Source: CAMLJR01 sp964500675
GTDB taxonomy: Bacteria; Pseudomonadota; Gammaproteobacteria; Pseudomonadales; CAMLJR01
DNA: 64,000 nucleotides
Assembly: GCA_964500675.1 (NCBI GenBank)
Contig: CAZCNY010000002.1
Span: forward strand, 310,001 to 374,000
Direction of reading: 5' to 3'
The notes below the pieces were generated by a model, which saw only the letters and a list, made by a program, of their open reading frames with translations, made no database searches and was not told the DNA's origin. The translations under genes were made by a program, and so were the position numbers. Within the stretch, counting starts at the first letter, position 1; every line of letters starts with the position of its first letter. Positions 16,173 to 26,082 of this stretch are shown one piece after another.

Positions 16173-17102
16173 TCAGAATTTCAATTCCGCAAGAAAGCGC
16201 TCGATCGCAGTCACGCACATCGGCTCGTTCAGCAGCGGCGCGTGACCGCGGTTCGGCACCGCGATATATTGCAAGTCGGGCTTTTCGCGCGCCATGCGTT
16301 GTACCGTCGCCGCGCTCAAAATATCCGAATGCTCGCCGCGAATCACTAATGTTGGCGTGGCTTTAATCTGCGCAAATACGGGCCACAGATTTTGTGGCGG
16401 CGCGTTTTTCGTTGTCACCGACGCATCGCGAAATGCAGCGCCGATGTTGGGGTCGCAATCGGGCACTGGAATTCCGTCGGCATTTTCCCGGTACGATAAT
16501 TTTGCATAGGCGAACCAGTCGGCATCGCTCAATCCCCACAATGCCTCGCCGTAAATCGATTTAACGTACTGCGCGGCATCGTCCCAATTGCGCACGCTGG
16601 GTTGATTGCTCGCGTATTGCGCAATGCGCGCGAGTCCGCGCGGATCGATTTCGGGCCCCGCGTCATTCAGCACCATGCCGACGATCGAGCGCGGTTGGTG
16701 CGCGCTCATGAGCATCGCCATCAAAGCGCCGAGCGAGGTGCCGATAATCGCGACACGTTCGATTTGCAACTCGCGCAGCAGCGCAAACATATCGAGCACA
16801 TAAGTCCCCGGATGGTAATTCTGCCAATGCGGATCGTATTCGGAATGACCGCGGCCGCGCATATCGGGCGCCAACACGCGAAAGCGCGTTTGCAAATGCG
16901 CGGCGAGTGCGCCGAAGTCGCGGCTGTTGCGCGTGAGTCCGTGCAGACAGAGAACAACACCGGTACTGTCTCGCTGCGAGGACTGGTCGCGATCAGTGGG
17001 CTGATCGTGATCACTGGACCCGTCGCGTGCGACGCGATAGTCGCGATAAAAAAGCCGCAAACCGTCGTATGAGGAAAAATAGTTTTCGCTGCTCGCCGTC
17101 AT
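16173..17102 (-). CDS. Alpha/beta-fold hydrolase
   Basis: A 309-residue serine hydrolase of the alpha/beta superfamily. The oxyanion segment 'VVLCLHGLTRNSRDFGAL', the nucleophile elbow 'GTSLGALMA' (G-x-S-x-G), the acid loop and the final 'NRGHAPLLNEP' histidine are all present. The ATG at 17102 is selected for the GGGA about eight bases upstream; an ATG at 17141 would add 13 residues. An unusual hydrophilic stretch rich in Asp, Gln and Ser (about residues 26-45) precedes the first core strand. The substrate is unknown; family members include esterases, haloalkane dehalogenases and C-C hydrolases. Confidence 0.85.
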   Translation of the reverse strand: MTASSENYFSSYDGLRLFYRDYRVARDGSSDHDQPTDRDQSSQRDSTGVVLCLHGLTRNSRDFGALAAHLQTRFRVLAPDMRGRGHSEYDPHWQNYHPGTYVLDMFALLRELQIERVAIIGTSLGALMAMLMSAHQPRSIVGMVLNDAGPEIDPRGLARIAQYASNQPSVRNWDDAAQYVKSIYGEALWGLSDADWFAYAKLSYRENADGIPVPDCDPNIGAAFRDASVTTKNAPPQNLWPVFAQIKATPTLVIRGEHSDILSAATVQRMAREKPDLQYIAVPNRGHAPLLNEPMCVTAIERFLAELKF

Positions 17103-17320
17103 TGCATGTCCCAACCGACAAAAAGCATTGTCGAGATTCATTAGCCTGTCTCATCGTACGCGCAAGCGGATCCATCGGCGAGCCCTGCATCGATGGCCAC
17201 GGTATTTCGCGCGAGCACATGTGCAACAACTGTCTGCCGATTCGCGAGCCCGCCAGCGATTGCCTATAGTAACCACATCGAACATAACCATGCCGAATAG
17301 GCGCAGAGCGGATCGCGGCA

Positions 17321-18307
17321 ATGACGATAGATACTCCCGACAGCGGCGGCTTGATTTGCGGTTTCGTGTTGCAGCCGCAAGGCGCCGCACTACCGCTGAG
17401 CTGGGATACAAAATTCGATGTGGATGCGGTGACGGGGCCGGTATGGTTGCATTTCAACCTGACCGATGCGCGCGCCGCGAATTGGATTGCCGCCTGCGAT
17501 GCGATTCCACCCGACGCGCGCGATCTGTTGCTCGATCACGATGCGCAGGCGCGCCATGAAGTCGCCGAGCACGGTATCGCGCTGGTCATCGGTGATTTGC
17601 ATCACGACTTCAATGGCGATCCCGAGGGTTTCGGCACGCTGCGTCTGTACACCGACAAACATATATTGATTACGGGGCGGCGACATCCGCTCAAGGCCGT
17701 CGATCAATTGCGCCGCGAAATGAGCGCGGGTTTGGAAGTGACGAGCACGATCGATTTATTCGCGCGGCTGATCGAACTGGTCGCGGCGACGTTCCAGTTG
17801 GTGGTAAAAGATCACGCCGAAAAAGTCGACGATGCCGAGGATCAAATTCTGGCTGGATTTGTGCGCGACCAAGGCGCTGAACTCGGGCGCGTGCGGCGCT
17901 TACTGGCGCGCTTGCGCCGCCATGTCAACGGTGAGCGGCATGCGCTGGCGCAGAGTTTGGCGCGCGTGCATCGCTGGGCCGGCAATACCGATACGACCGA
18001 ATTGCGTCAGGCCGTCGAGCGGCTCGATGGCACCGCGCAGGATTTGGAGTTGGTGCAGGAACGCGCGCGGCTATTGCAGGAAGAAATCGCGGGCCGTCTC
18101 GGTGAAGCGACCAACCGCAATTTATATTTGTTGTCGGTGCTGACCACGGTGTTGCTACCGATCAATTTGATCACGGGCATTTTCGGCATGAACACGCTGG
18201 GTTTACCGTGGAGTCACAATGAAAGCGGTTTTTGGCACGCAGTGATCTGCATGCTGATCGGTATCTCAATTTCGCTGTTCTTTTTACGGCGCAATCGGAT
18301 TTTGTAA
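17321..18307 (+). CDS. zntB: ZntB/CorA-family metal ion transporter
   Basis: A 328-residue CorA-superfamily protein. A long soluble N-terminal part with extended helices ends in two membrane segments; the first carries the signature 'GIFGMNTLGLPW' (GMN at about residues 289-291) and the second is 'AVICMLIGISISLFFL'. The loop after GMN ('TLGLPWSHNESGF') is closer to ZntB ('GMNxGGxPG/W') than to the CorA 'MPEL' loop, so zinc transport is more likely than Mg2+ uptake, but this is a family inference. It forms a pentameric inner-membrane channel. It is transcribed divergently from the hydrolase at 16,173. Confidence 0.82.
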   Translation: MTIDTPDSGGLICGFVLQPQGAALPLSWDTKFDVDAVTGPVWLHFNLTDARAANWIAACDAIPPDARDLLLDHDAQARHEVAEHGIALVIGDLHHDFNGDPEGFGTLRLYTDKHILITGRRHPLKAVDQLRREMSAGLEVTSTIDLFARLIELVAATFQLVVKDHAEKVDDAEDQILAGFVRDQGAELGRVRRLLARLRRHVNGERHALAQSLARVHRWAGNTDTTELRQAVERLDGTAQDLELVQERARLLQEEIAGRLGEATNRNLYLLSVLTTVLLPINLITGIFGMNTLGLPWSHNESGFWHAVICMLIGISISLFFLRRNRIL

Positions 18308-18413
18308 GCTCTCCCGCTGGCGCTAGAAAGTTTTAAATGCGCGTGCTGTAGCGTCAACCGAAATCTCAGTTTCGCGTTATAAGCTTAATTATCGCTAACG
18401 CTTCGAGGAGCGC

Positions 18414-19553
18414 ATGAATCCGAAATCCGTTTTCTCGACGACCAGTTGTTCCGTATTGCTCGCACTCGCTGCCACGGTATTGATCGGATGCGGTGGTGGT
18501 TCGGGTCGCGATAACCCGTCAAGTTCGTCATCTTCTGCTTCGGGGTCGGCTGTCGCACACCTGAGCGTGAGTGGGCAGAACCTTGTTGATTCGAGCGGTA
18601 AAGCCGTGATGCTGCGCGGCTGGAACTGGGGGCGTTGGGGTTTGGCGCAATCGAATGACGCGGCGGATAACGCTCAGCAGGGCGCGAATAGTGTGCGCAT
18701 TCCGTTGCGCTGGTGGGGTTACTATGAAGGGCCCGATATCGATAGCCGCGACGATGCGCAAACCGCAACAGCTGGCATCGATGCCAATCACCTGGCGATC
18801 CTCGATGCGATGATCGCGCAAGCGTCGGCTGCGCATCTGTGGATTGTTTTATTTATCGATTCCGATTGCGGGCAGAATGGCACACAGGATGCCAATGAAG
18901 TTGCGTATTGTGATCCTGGCGGCAATTATCCTAACGGACACAATTTCTGGACCGATCCGGTCGCGCGCGAAAAATTTATCGAAGTGTGGAAATTCATTGC
19001 TGCGCGCTACAAGAATACGCCTTACCTGGGAATGTTCGAGCCTCTGCCGGAGCCAAATCCTGTTAGTGCGAGCGACCGCGATATTACAACCTTTTACGAC
19101 GAGGTGATGACCGCGATTCGATCGGTCGCTCCGGGAGTTCCTTTCTTGATAGGAGCGCGTACTTACAATATTAAACAGGCCGGTGCTGCGTATAACGCCA
19201 ATTGGACCGATGTTGTCTACACGGGCAATATGTTTTTGTACACCAGCGGAACGCAGACCGAGAATATCGATAATCTCACCACGCGTTTGCAATATCTGTT
19301 AGATCTGCGATCGAGTTTTAATGTTCCCACTTTCGTACAACAGGCGGGCGTACAGTCAGGCGATGATCCCGATCAAACGTATTTAAATGCTTTGTTATCA
19401 TTGTTAAATGCGAGCGACGTCGGTTACACCTATTGGGAATACCGCGATACATTCAATCCTAATGCCTACGGTGTGATTTACCAAGACGGCAATGGCGGCT
19501 GGATAACCAAGACGAATTTTCTCGACACGATCATCGGTTATTTCAAAAGGTGA
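18414..19553 (+). CDS. GH5-like (cellulase-fold) lipoprotein, catalytic nucleophile not seen
   Basis: A 379-residue lipoprotein: signal peptide with lipobox 'LIGC' (Cys26), then a Gly/Ser-rich linker typical of Cellvibrio-type secreted glycosidases, then a domain starting 'LVDSSGKAVMLRGWNWGRWG' that matches the N-terminus of glycoside hydrolase family 5. 'NSVRIPLRWWGYY' and the final 'YTYWEYRD' also fit. The acid/base region reads 'GMFEPLPEP' (E209 in place of the usual NEP context), and the segment where family 5 has the nucleophile Glu reads 'PTFVQQAGVQSG' with Gln309-Gln310. It may therefore be a divergent or non-catalytic glycan-binding member. GAGGAG precedes the ATG. Surface or periplasmic location is predicted. 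Confidence 0.8.
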   Translation: MNPKSVFSTTSCSVLLALAATVLIGCGGGSGRDNPSSSSSSASGSAVAHLSVSGQNLVDSSGKAVMLRGWNWGRWGLAQSNDAADNAQQGANSVRIPLRWWGYYEGPDIDSRDDAQTATAGIDANHLAILDAMIAQASAAHLWIVLFIDSDCGQNGTQDANEVAYCDPGGNYPNGHNFWTDPVAREKFIEVWKFIAARYKNTPYLGMFEPLPEPNPVSASDRDITTFYDEVMTAIRSVAPGVPFLIGARTYNIKQAGAAYNANWTDVVYTGNMFLYTSGTQTENIDNLTTRLQYLLDLRSSFNVPTFVQQAGVQSGDDPDQTYLNALLSLLNASDVGYTYWEYRDTFNPNAYGVIYQDGNGGWITKTNFLDTIIGYFKR

Positions 19554-19558
19554 TCATG

Positions 19559-19581
19559 ACCGACGCAGATTTCGCGTCGGT
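19559..19581. terminator. Weak bidirectional hairpin between convergent genes
   Basis: Eight-bp arms ACCGACGC (19559-19566) and GCGTCGGT (19574-19581) lie between the stop of the GH5-like gene and the stop of mgtA. There is no proper T-run on either side, so termination here is only a possibility. Confidence 0.4.
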
Positions 19582-19593
19582 AAAGCGCGACAT

Positions 19594-22344
19594 TTATTGC
19601 CAGCCGTAGCGTCGCGCGTAATAACGTTTCATCGCCTGCGTCAGCGTCATGTAGGCAATTATGATGAGCAGCAACAGTGGAAAATATTTGAGCGGTAACG
19701 GGCGCATGCCGAAATATTCCGCAAGCGGTCCCATTGGTAAAAAAATTCCGACCGCGATGATAATCAGCGTCGCGGCCAACAGCGGCCATGATGCGCGGCT
19801 TTGCACGAAGGCAATGCGCGGCGTGCGGATCATGTGCACGATCAATGTTTGCGAAACCAGTCCTTCGACAAACCAGCCCGATTGAAACAGCGTCTGTTGC
19901 GCAGGTGAGTCGGCGCCGAGTACGAACCATAAAATAGCAAATGTGACGATATCGAAAATAGAGCTGATCGGCCCGAAGAAAATCATGAAGCGGCCGATAT
20001 TGTCGGGATTCCAATGCTGCGGTTTTTTCAGAAGCTCCTCATCGACATTATCGAATGGAATCGCGATTTGCGAAATGTCGTACAGCAGATTTTGCACGAG
20101 TATCTGCAGCGGGCGCATCGGCAAAAATGGTAAAAATGCGCTCGCGATCAAAACGGAAAATACATTGCCGAAATTCGAGCTCGCCGTCATCTTGATGTAC
20201 TTAAGCATGTTGCTAAAGGTTTTGCGGCCCTCGATCACGCCCTCCTCAAGCACCATTAAACTTTTTTCGAGCAGAATAATATCGGCCGCTTCCTTGGCGA
20301 TATCGACCGCGCTGTCGACGGAGATACCGATATCGGCGCCGCGCAATGCGGGCGCATCGTTGATGCCGTCGCCCATAAAGCCGACGACATGGCCGTTGTT
20401 GCGCAGCGCGCGCACGATGCGCTCTTTGTGCGCCGGCGTGAGTTTCGCGAATACATTGCAGGTTTCGACGGTGGCAGCGAGCTCCGCATCGTTCATCGTT
20501 TCGATGTGGGCGCCGAGCTTCATGCCGGTAATTTCGAGGCCGACCTCGCGGCAGATTTTCGCGGTGACGAGTTCGTTGTCGCCCGTGAGAATTTTCACCG
20601 CGACGCCGTGCGCATTCAGTGCGCTGATCGCCAGTGCCGTCGATTCTTTCGGCGGGTCGAGAAAGGCGATGTAGCCAACCAGCGTGAGATCGCTTTCATC
20701 GGCGATACCGTATACCGCTTGCGTCGGTGGCAATTCCTTCATGGCCACGGCGACGACGCGCAGACCTTCCTCGTTTAATGTTGCGGTTACGGCGCGCACG
20801 CGCTCCAAAATTGCGGTGTCGAGCGCATTGATGTTGGTGCCGTGTTTAACGCGCGTGCAGCACGCGAGAATTTCTTCGACCGCACCTTTGCAGATCAGCT
20901 CGTGGTGATCGTCGCGCTCGGCAACCACCACCGACATGCGCCGGCGCTGAAAATCGAATGGGATTTCATCGATCTTGCGAAAATTCACGCTGACATCGAG
21001 ATCGCGGTGAATTTCAACATGTTCTAGCACCGCGTGATCGAGCAGATTTTTCAAGCCGGTTTGATAGTAGCTATTGAGATATGCGTATTCGAGAACTTCA
21101 TCGGCCGCTTCGCCATAGACATCGGTATGGCGTTCGAGAAAAATTTTGTCCTGTGTCAGCGTTCCGGTTTTATCGGTGCACAGCACATCCATCGCGCCGA
21201 AATTCTGAATCGCATCGAGCCGTTTGACGATGACTTTTTTGCGCGACAGCACGACCGCACCTTTGGCCAGCGTCGAGGTGACGATCATCGGCAGCATTTC
21301 GGGCGTGAGGCCGACCGCGATCGAGAGCGCAAATAAAAATGCTTCAAGCCAATCGTGCTTGGTGAAGCCGTTGATGAGCAGCACCACGGGTACCATCACC
21401 AGCATGAAGCGAATCAATAGCCAGCTGACTTTATTGATGCCGGCCTGAAAGGCGGTGGGTGTGCGATCGCTGCTCGATACGCGCTCGGCCAAGGCGCCGA
21501 AATAGGTGCGATTGCCGGTGTGAACGACCACCGCGCGCGCGGCGCCGCTGACGATATTGGTGCCCATGAACACAATATTGTCGAGCTCGAATGGATTGTG
21601 TGTGTCCACATTTTTGAGCGTGGCGAATTTTTCCACGGGTAGCGATTCACCCGTGAGCGCGGCTTGGCCGACGAATAAATCTTTCGTTGTGAGCAGACGC
21701 AGATCGGCTGGAATCATATCGCCCGCCGACAACAGCACGATATCGCCAGGCACCAATAATTTGATCGGTAATTCAACGCGCGCCGTGCGTTTAACCGCGG
21801 CTTGGGAATCGGCATGTTCATCCGTCGCCGCGGTCGGATCGGCGCTGCGCAGCACGGTGGCGGTATTGCTCACCATCGCTTTCAGTTTTTCCGCGGCGCG
21901 ATTCGAATGCGCTTCCTGCACAAAACGCAGCAGCGTCGATAGAATCACCATGCTGGAAATGACGATGCTGGCCGTTCTGTCCTCGGTATAGAACGAAATC
22001 AGCGCGAGCACGGTCAGCAACAGGTTGAATGGATTTTTGTAGCAAAGCCACAAATGCAGCCACCACGGCAAGGGCTTTTCCTGTTCGATTTCATTGAAGC
22101 CGCTGTGCTTGCGAATTTTCTCCGCTTGCTCTTCGCTAAGGCCGTCGATATGCGTGTGCAGGTGTACGCACAGTGTTTCGCTGTCGGCGTGCGCGGCCTC
22201 GCGCAGTTGCCGGTTCAGAGCGGGTGGAATTTGCCGCGGACCGCCGTGTGCGCGCAAAGCATCGAGAATGGCGAAGCGGCGAAAGTGCCGCGTCGCGCGC
22301 CGCGTGCGCAAGAATGTCGCGAATAAATGCTGCAACACGTTCAT
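19594..22344 (-). CDS. mgtA: Mg2+-importing P-type ATPase
   Basis: A 916-residue P3B-type ATPase that brings Mg2+ into the cytoplasm. The phosphorylation motif 'CTDKTGTLTQD' places the catalytic aspartate at residue 391; 'ALTGESLPVEK' is the actuator TGES loop, 'GLTPEMLPMIVTSTLAKGA' is the TM4 metal-site segment characteristic of MgtA/MgtB, and 'GFMGDGINDAPALRGADIGISVDSAVDIAKEAADIILLEK' is the hinge. Length matches MgtA (about 900). An insertion rich in Ala/Asp ('PTAATDEHADSQAA') lies before the actuator core. The 150-base upstream interval shows no clear riboswitch. A neighbouring ZntB-like gene is the only other metal transporter. Confidence 0.94.
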   Translation of the reverse strand: MNVLQHLFATFLRTRRATRHFRRFAILDALRAHGGPRQIPPALNRQLREAAHADSETLCVHLHTHIDGLSEEQAEKIRKHSGFNEIEQEKPLPWWLHLWLCYKNPFNLLLTVLALISFYTEDRTASIVISSMVILSTLLRFVQEAHSNRAAEKLKAMVSNTATVLRSADPTAATDEHADSQAAVKRTARVELPIKLLVPGDIVLLSAGDMIPADLRLLTTKDLFVGQAALTGESLPVEKFATLKNVDTHNPFELDNIVFMGTNIVSGAARAVVVHTGNRTYFGALAERVSSSDRTPTAFQAGINKVSWLLIRFMLVMVPVVLLINGFTKHDWLEAFLFALSIAVGLTPEMLPMIVTSTLAKGAVVLSRKKVIVKRLDAIQNFGAMDVLCTDKTGTLTQDKIFLERHTDVYGEAADEVLEYAYLNSYYQTGLKNLLDHAVLEHVEIHRDLDVSVNFRKIDEIPFDFQRRRMSVVVAERDDHHELICKGAVEEILACCTRVKHGTNINALDTAILERVRAVTATLNEEGLRVVAVAMKELPPTQAVYGIADESDLTLVGYIAFLDPPKESTALAISALNAHGVAVKILTGDNELVTAKICREVGLEITGMKLGAHIETMNDAELAATVETCNVFAKLTPAHKERIVRALRNNGHVVGFMGDGINDAPALRGADIGISVDSAVDIAKEAADIILLEKSLMVLEEGVIEGRKTFSNMLKYIKMTASSNFGNVFSVLIASAFLPFLPMRPLQILVQNLLYDISQIAIPFDNVDEELLKKPQHWNPDNIGRFMIFFGPISSIFDIVTFAILWFVLGADSPAQQTLFQSGWFVEGLVSQTLIVHMIRTPRIAFVQSRASWPLLAATLIIIAVGIFLPMGPLAEYFGMRPLPLKYFPLLLLIIIAYMTLTQAMKRYYARRYGWQ

Positions 22345-22496
22345 CGTGTCATCTCGTGGCGGAATTTAAATAGGCGCTTGAACGGCTCCGGTTGAGCACA
22401 CTGCCAGACGCGTTGGCGGGCGGGCGGCGAGTTAACCGTTTTATGATGACGCCATGCTGACAAAGCTGTATTAATTTTTTGCGAAGTGCCCCGACG

Positions 22497-25172
22497 TCAC
22501 CCGGCATCGGCCGCTGTGTTTGCGGCCGTTGTGCCGCTGAACGGTTTCGAGCTGCTGATGACCGACATCACGACGGCGGCGAAGTAGGGCAGCGATTGAA
22601 TCATAATCGCCGCGAGCCACAATTGCAGATCGCTGGCTTTTAGATTGTCGTGGTGGGTGATGACAATACCAATGGCGGCCCCCCACAGCAGCAGCGTGAT
22701 AATGGTCTCTTCCGAAACGAGCAGCAAGGCGAACCACAGCGATTCGCGATCTTTGTTTTTGGGTGTGCGCAGGAATGGAATTTTATCGGTGAAGACGCCG
22801 TACAGCATCGCTTTTGAAATCACATAGCTGAGTGCCAGCCCCGCGAGCGCCGCTTGCAGCGTGGTTTTTTGATCGGTGCCGACGCGGCTGCGATAGACGT
22901 AATAGAGCTTGAGCAATTTAAAGAAAAATAACGCGAGCGGCGGAATTGCATAGATGGCGAGCGGTGGATCGATACGTTGCGAAAAAATCATCGCGTACGA
23001 CCACATGAGCGCGCCGACCGTAAAAAATAAATTCATGCCGTCGGCGATCCACGGCAACCAGCCCGCGACAAAATGATAGCGCTGGCCGAGCGTAAGCCGC
23101 GTTTCGGCGCCGAGAAATAATTGGCGCGCGTATTTGCGCATGATCTGCACGGCGCCGTAAGCCCAGCGGAAACGCTGTTTGCGATAATCGATGAAGTTGT
23201 CGGGTATTAAACCCCTGCCATAACTCTTCTCGATATACGCCGCTTCGTAACCGTTGTGAAAAACGCGCAGACCGAGTTCGGCGTCTTCGGTGATGGTATC
23301 TTCGCCCCAGCCGCCGAGATGTTCGAGTGTGCTGCGGCGCACCATCGTCATCGTGCCGTGTTGAATAATCGCGTTGCGATCGTTGCGCGTGACCATGCCG
23401 ATATGAAAGAAGCCGCGGTATTCGGCGTAACACATTTTCTTGAACAGCGTCTCGTCGCCGTCGCGATAATCCTGCGGCGCCTGTACGATGGCGATATTTG
23501 GATTTTGAAAATGCGGCACGAGATCGCGCAGCCAATCCGCATGCACCTGATAATCGCTGTCGATGACGGCGATAATTTCGGCATCGGCGACGGTGTGCTC
23601 AAGCGCGAAATTCAGCGCGCCGCCTTTAAAACCCGCGAGCGGTGCGACGTGGAAAAAACGATAGCGCGGATCGTTCAATTGCGCGCAGTAGGCTTCGACG
23701 GGTTTCCATACGCTTTCATCTTTGGTGTTGTTGTCGATAATCAGCACTTCGTAATTGTCGTAGCGCAGATTGCGCAGTGCGTCGATCGTTGCGATCACCA
23801 TCTCGGGCGGTTCGTTGTAGCACGGCACGTGGATCGACACTTTCGGATGCACGCCGTTGTCGAGTTCCGACGCGGGACCGAACGGACGTTTGCGCCGCAT
23901 CACCCACACGGCTTCGGCCCATTCGTGCGCTTCGACGAATAAAACGGTGGCGACGCCGATCGCGCTCAGCGATAAAATCACACCGAGCACAATGGTGCCC
24001 GCCGATGCGTACGGATCGAGTATTTGGTACGCCATGTACACGAGTGTCGACGTGCTGAGGAACGCGACCGCAGCGAGAAAACTCACGGCGCGCCGGCGCA
24101 TCTGCCGCGCATCGACGAGGAACATGAGGAAGGTCAGAATGCCGAGCGCAATCGTGATCGCAACGAGCGTGCGCCATTCGGGAATCGGTTGCAGCGGTCC
24201 CTTGAACGCAAACTTCGGTTGGCGATCGGCGTTGAACACGCCCCAGTACGCGCCGACCGCGCCTTCCTGTTTCATCTTCCAAGGCTGATCGAAAGCCTCC
24301 ATGATGAAATATTGAAAATTTTCTTTTTCCGCGAGCGGGAAAAAGCGGCGCAGGAATTTGCCTTCCTCGGCATCGGACGCTTTGGCATTATCGATGTCGC
24401 GGCCGCGGCTCGGCCAACCGACCTCGCCGATCAGAATCGGTTTGTTTTTGAATACGGGTTGCGCTTTGAGTTTTTGATACGAGGCTTCAATATCGTCGTT
24501 GGCGAATTCGACGCGTTTGCCGAGCCAGTACGGCAAAAAGTGCACGCCGACGAAATCGGCGCTCGCGGCGAGGTGCGCGTTTTCGGGATGTTCCCCCTTC
24601 CCGTTGCCGATCAGCCAAAAATCCCACGAATCGGCGGTCGATACCGGCACTTTACGGTTGATGCTCTGGCGCACGTAATTCATGTACATCACCAGATCTT
24701 CGCCCGTGAGTTCCTGGCGCAGCAGCGTCTCGTTGCCGACGATGATGTGATCGATGTTTTTATTGGCGTTGACGACCTCGATCAATTTATTGATTTCGGC
24801 GATGTTGGCTTCGCGATTATCCGACAGCCATGCGCCGACGGTAACTTTCAACCCGTGTTTAGCGGCGATGCCGGGAATGTCGCCGAGAATATCGCTGACC
24901 GAATACGTGCGAATGCGATCGGTGTACTGCGCGAGCAGCGCCATGTCATCATCGATTTGCTGTGCGCTGGGATAGGTGCCATCGATGGGGCTCTGACCGT
25001 TGCGATAAGGCGAATAGGCAAATCCCGAAATATGCTTCGGCCACGGCGGCACTTCCTCGGGACGATTGAGCACCCCCCAAATACCGAGCGTGATCGCCGA
25101 CAAACTGAACAACACGAAAATTGCGTGGAACAGATTCCGGTACGAACGGGGCGGGTTGGTGATTTCGGCCAT
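22497..25172 (-). CDS. ndvB: Membrane beta-glucan synthase, GH17-GT2 fusion (NdvB-type)
   Basis: An 891-residue membrane protein built like Pseudomonas NdvB: a short N-terminal anchor (about residues 15-35), a GH17 domain (about 45-335) with both catalytic glutamates in 'VGNETLLRQ' (E148) and 'IGEVGWPSRG' (E250), three membrane helices, a GT2 glucosyltransferase domain with 'VPCYNEPPE', D538-x-D540 in 'VIDSDYQ', 'TEDAEL' and 'QRFRW', and C-terminal membrane helices. GT2 makes a beta-glucan from UDP-glucose while GH17 probably transglycosylates it, for example to cyclic or branched periplasmic glucan. The ATG at 25172 is preferred over TTG at 25187. A DedA gene and a second GH17 protein lie next door. 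Confidence 0.88.
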   Translation of the reverse strand: MAEITNPPRSYRNLFHAIFVLFSLSAITLGIWGVLNRPEEVPPWPKHISGFAYSPYRNGQSPIDGTYPSAQQIDDDMALLAQYTDRIRTYSVSDILGDIPGIAAKHGLKVTVGAWLSDNREANIAEINKLIEVVNANKNIDHIIVGNETLLRQELTGEDLVMYMNYVRQSINRKVPVSTADSWDFWLIGNGKGEHPENAHLAASADFVGVHFLPYWLGKRVEFANDDIEASYQKLKAQPVFKNKPILIGEVGWPSRGRDIDNAKASDAEEGKFLRRFFPLAEKENFQYFIMEAFDQPWKMKQEGAVGAYWGVFNADRQPKFAFKGPLQPIPEWRTLVAITIALGILTFLMFLVDARQMRRRAVSFLAAVAFLSTSTLVYMAYQILDPYASAGTIVLGVILSLSAIGVATVLFVEAHEWAEAVWVMRRKRPFGPASELDNGVHPKVSIHVPCYNEPPEMVIATIDALRNLRYDNYEVLIIDNNTKDESVWKPVEAYCAQLNDPRYRFFHVAPLAGFKGGALNFALEHTVADAEIIAVIDSDYQVHADWLRDLVPHFQNPNIAIVQAPQDYRDGDETLFKKMCYAEYRGFFHIGMVTRNDRNAIIQHGTMTMVRRSTLEHLGGWGEDTITEDAELGLRVFHNGYEAAYIEKSYGRGLIPDNFIDYRKQRFRWAYGAVQIMRKYARQLFLGAETRLTLGQRYHFVAGWLPWIADGMNLFFTVGALMWSYAMIFSQRIDPPLAIYAIPPLALFFFKLLKLYYVYRSRVGTDQKTTLQAALAGLALSYVISKAMLYGVFTDKIPFLRTPKNKDRESLWFALLLVSEETIITLLLWGAAIGIVITHHDNLKASDLQLWLAAIMIQSLPYFAAVVMSVISSSKPFSGTTAANTAADAG

Positions 25173-25279
25173 AGAAATCCGGCGCAATCGACGCTTCGGG
25201 AGGGGGCTTTATTCTAAGATAAAGTTCCGGGTTCGCACAGCGCGCGCGGTGATACTTCTGCACACTGCGTCTGTTTTTT

Positions 25280-25930
25280 TTAAATCGATGCCGCGCGCGC
25301 GTTGCGATTTTTCAGCCAGGCGAAGCATGCGGGCAGCAGCGAGACCGCAATAATCGCCAGAATGACAGCCGTCAGATTGTTTTTGATGAAGGGTATGTTG
25401 CCGAGAAAATAGCCGGCCAATGACAACGATACGATCCACAACAGCGCGCCTGTCACGTTGAACAACTGAAAGCGGCTGTGCGTCATTGCCGACACGCCGG
25501 CGACAAACGGCGTAAACGTGCGCAGAATCGGCATGAAGCGTGTGATCACGAGCGTTTTGCCACCGTGCATTTCGTAGAAGCGATGCGCGCGATCGAGTGC
25601 ATCGCGATTGAAGAAGCGCGAGTTGGGCCAGAGGAAAACACGCGGACCGAGAAAGCTGCCGATCGCGTAATTGACTGTATTTCCCAAAATCGCCGCGATG
25701 CAGAGCAATGCGATCAACAGTGCGACGCTCAAATCGCCTTTGGCGGCGAACATGCCGGCGACGAACAGCAATGAATCGCCCGGCAAAAACGGCAATACGA
25801 CCAAGCCCGTTTCGCAGAAAATGATGAGGAACATAATTCCATACACCCACGCGCCATAGTTGGCGATCACCTGTCCGAGGGTGGCGTCGAGATGCAGGAG
25901 CATATGCACGAGTTGAAGCAGCAGATCCAT
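25280..25930 (-). CDS. DedA-family membrane protein
   Basis: A 216-residue inner-membrane protein of the DedA (SNARE-associated/VTT) family, thought to flip polyprenyl phosphate or phospholipids. Family residues are visible: 'FCETGLVVLPFLPGDSLLFVAGMFAA' with the E and the 'PGD' motif near residue 55, and 'GGKTLVITRFMPILRTFTPFVAGVSAMTHSRF' with the conserved arginines near 125-140. Several hydrophobic helices span the rest. The ATG at 25930 is chosen; a TTG/ATG further up at 25975 adds residues with no family match. It lies between two GH17 genes and may help lipid-carrier recycling for glucan export, which is inference from position. Confidence 0.9.
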   Translation of the reverse strand: MDLLLQLVHMLLHLDATLGQVIANYGAWVYGIMFLIIFCETGLVVLPFLPGDSLLFVAGMFAAKGDLSVALLIALLCIAAILGNTVNYAIGSFLGPRVFLWPNSRFFNRDALDRAHRFYEMHGGKTLVITRFMPILRTFTPFVAGVSAMTHSRFQLFNVTGALLWIVSLSLAGYFLGNIPFIKNNLTAVILAIIAVSLLPACFAWLKNRNARAASI

Positions 25931-26082
25931 AGCGAATTCCGCAGTGGGTTGATGGAGTCGGCATAAGCCGAACACGGCGCGCAGACTCTACCGACTTTTC
26001 TTGCGCGCTGCCACCACAACCCGAAGTTGCTGCCGGTATCGGGTTGGGTCTGTGTTTCAACCTCGGATAAATAGCTGTTACG

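Noticed and set aside
24024..25217. A 397-codon plus-strand frame over the ndvB-type gene
   Set aside because: It mirrors the GH17 coding region; the peptide is Arg/His-rich and low in family features, while the minus strand has clear catalytic motifs.
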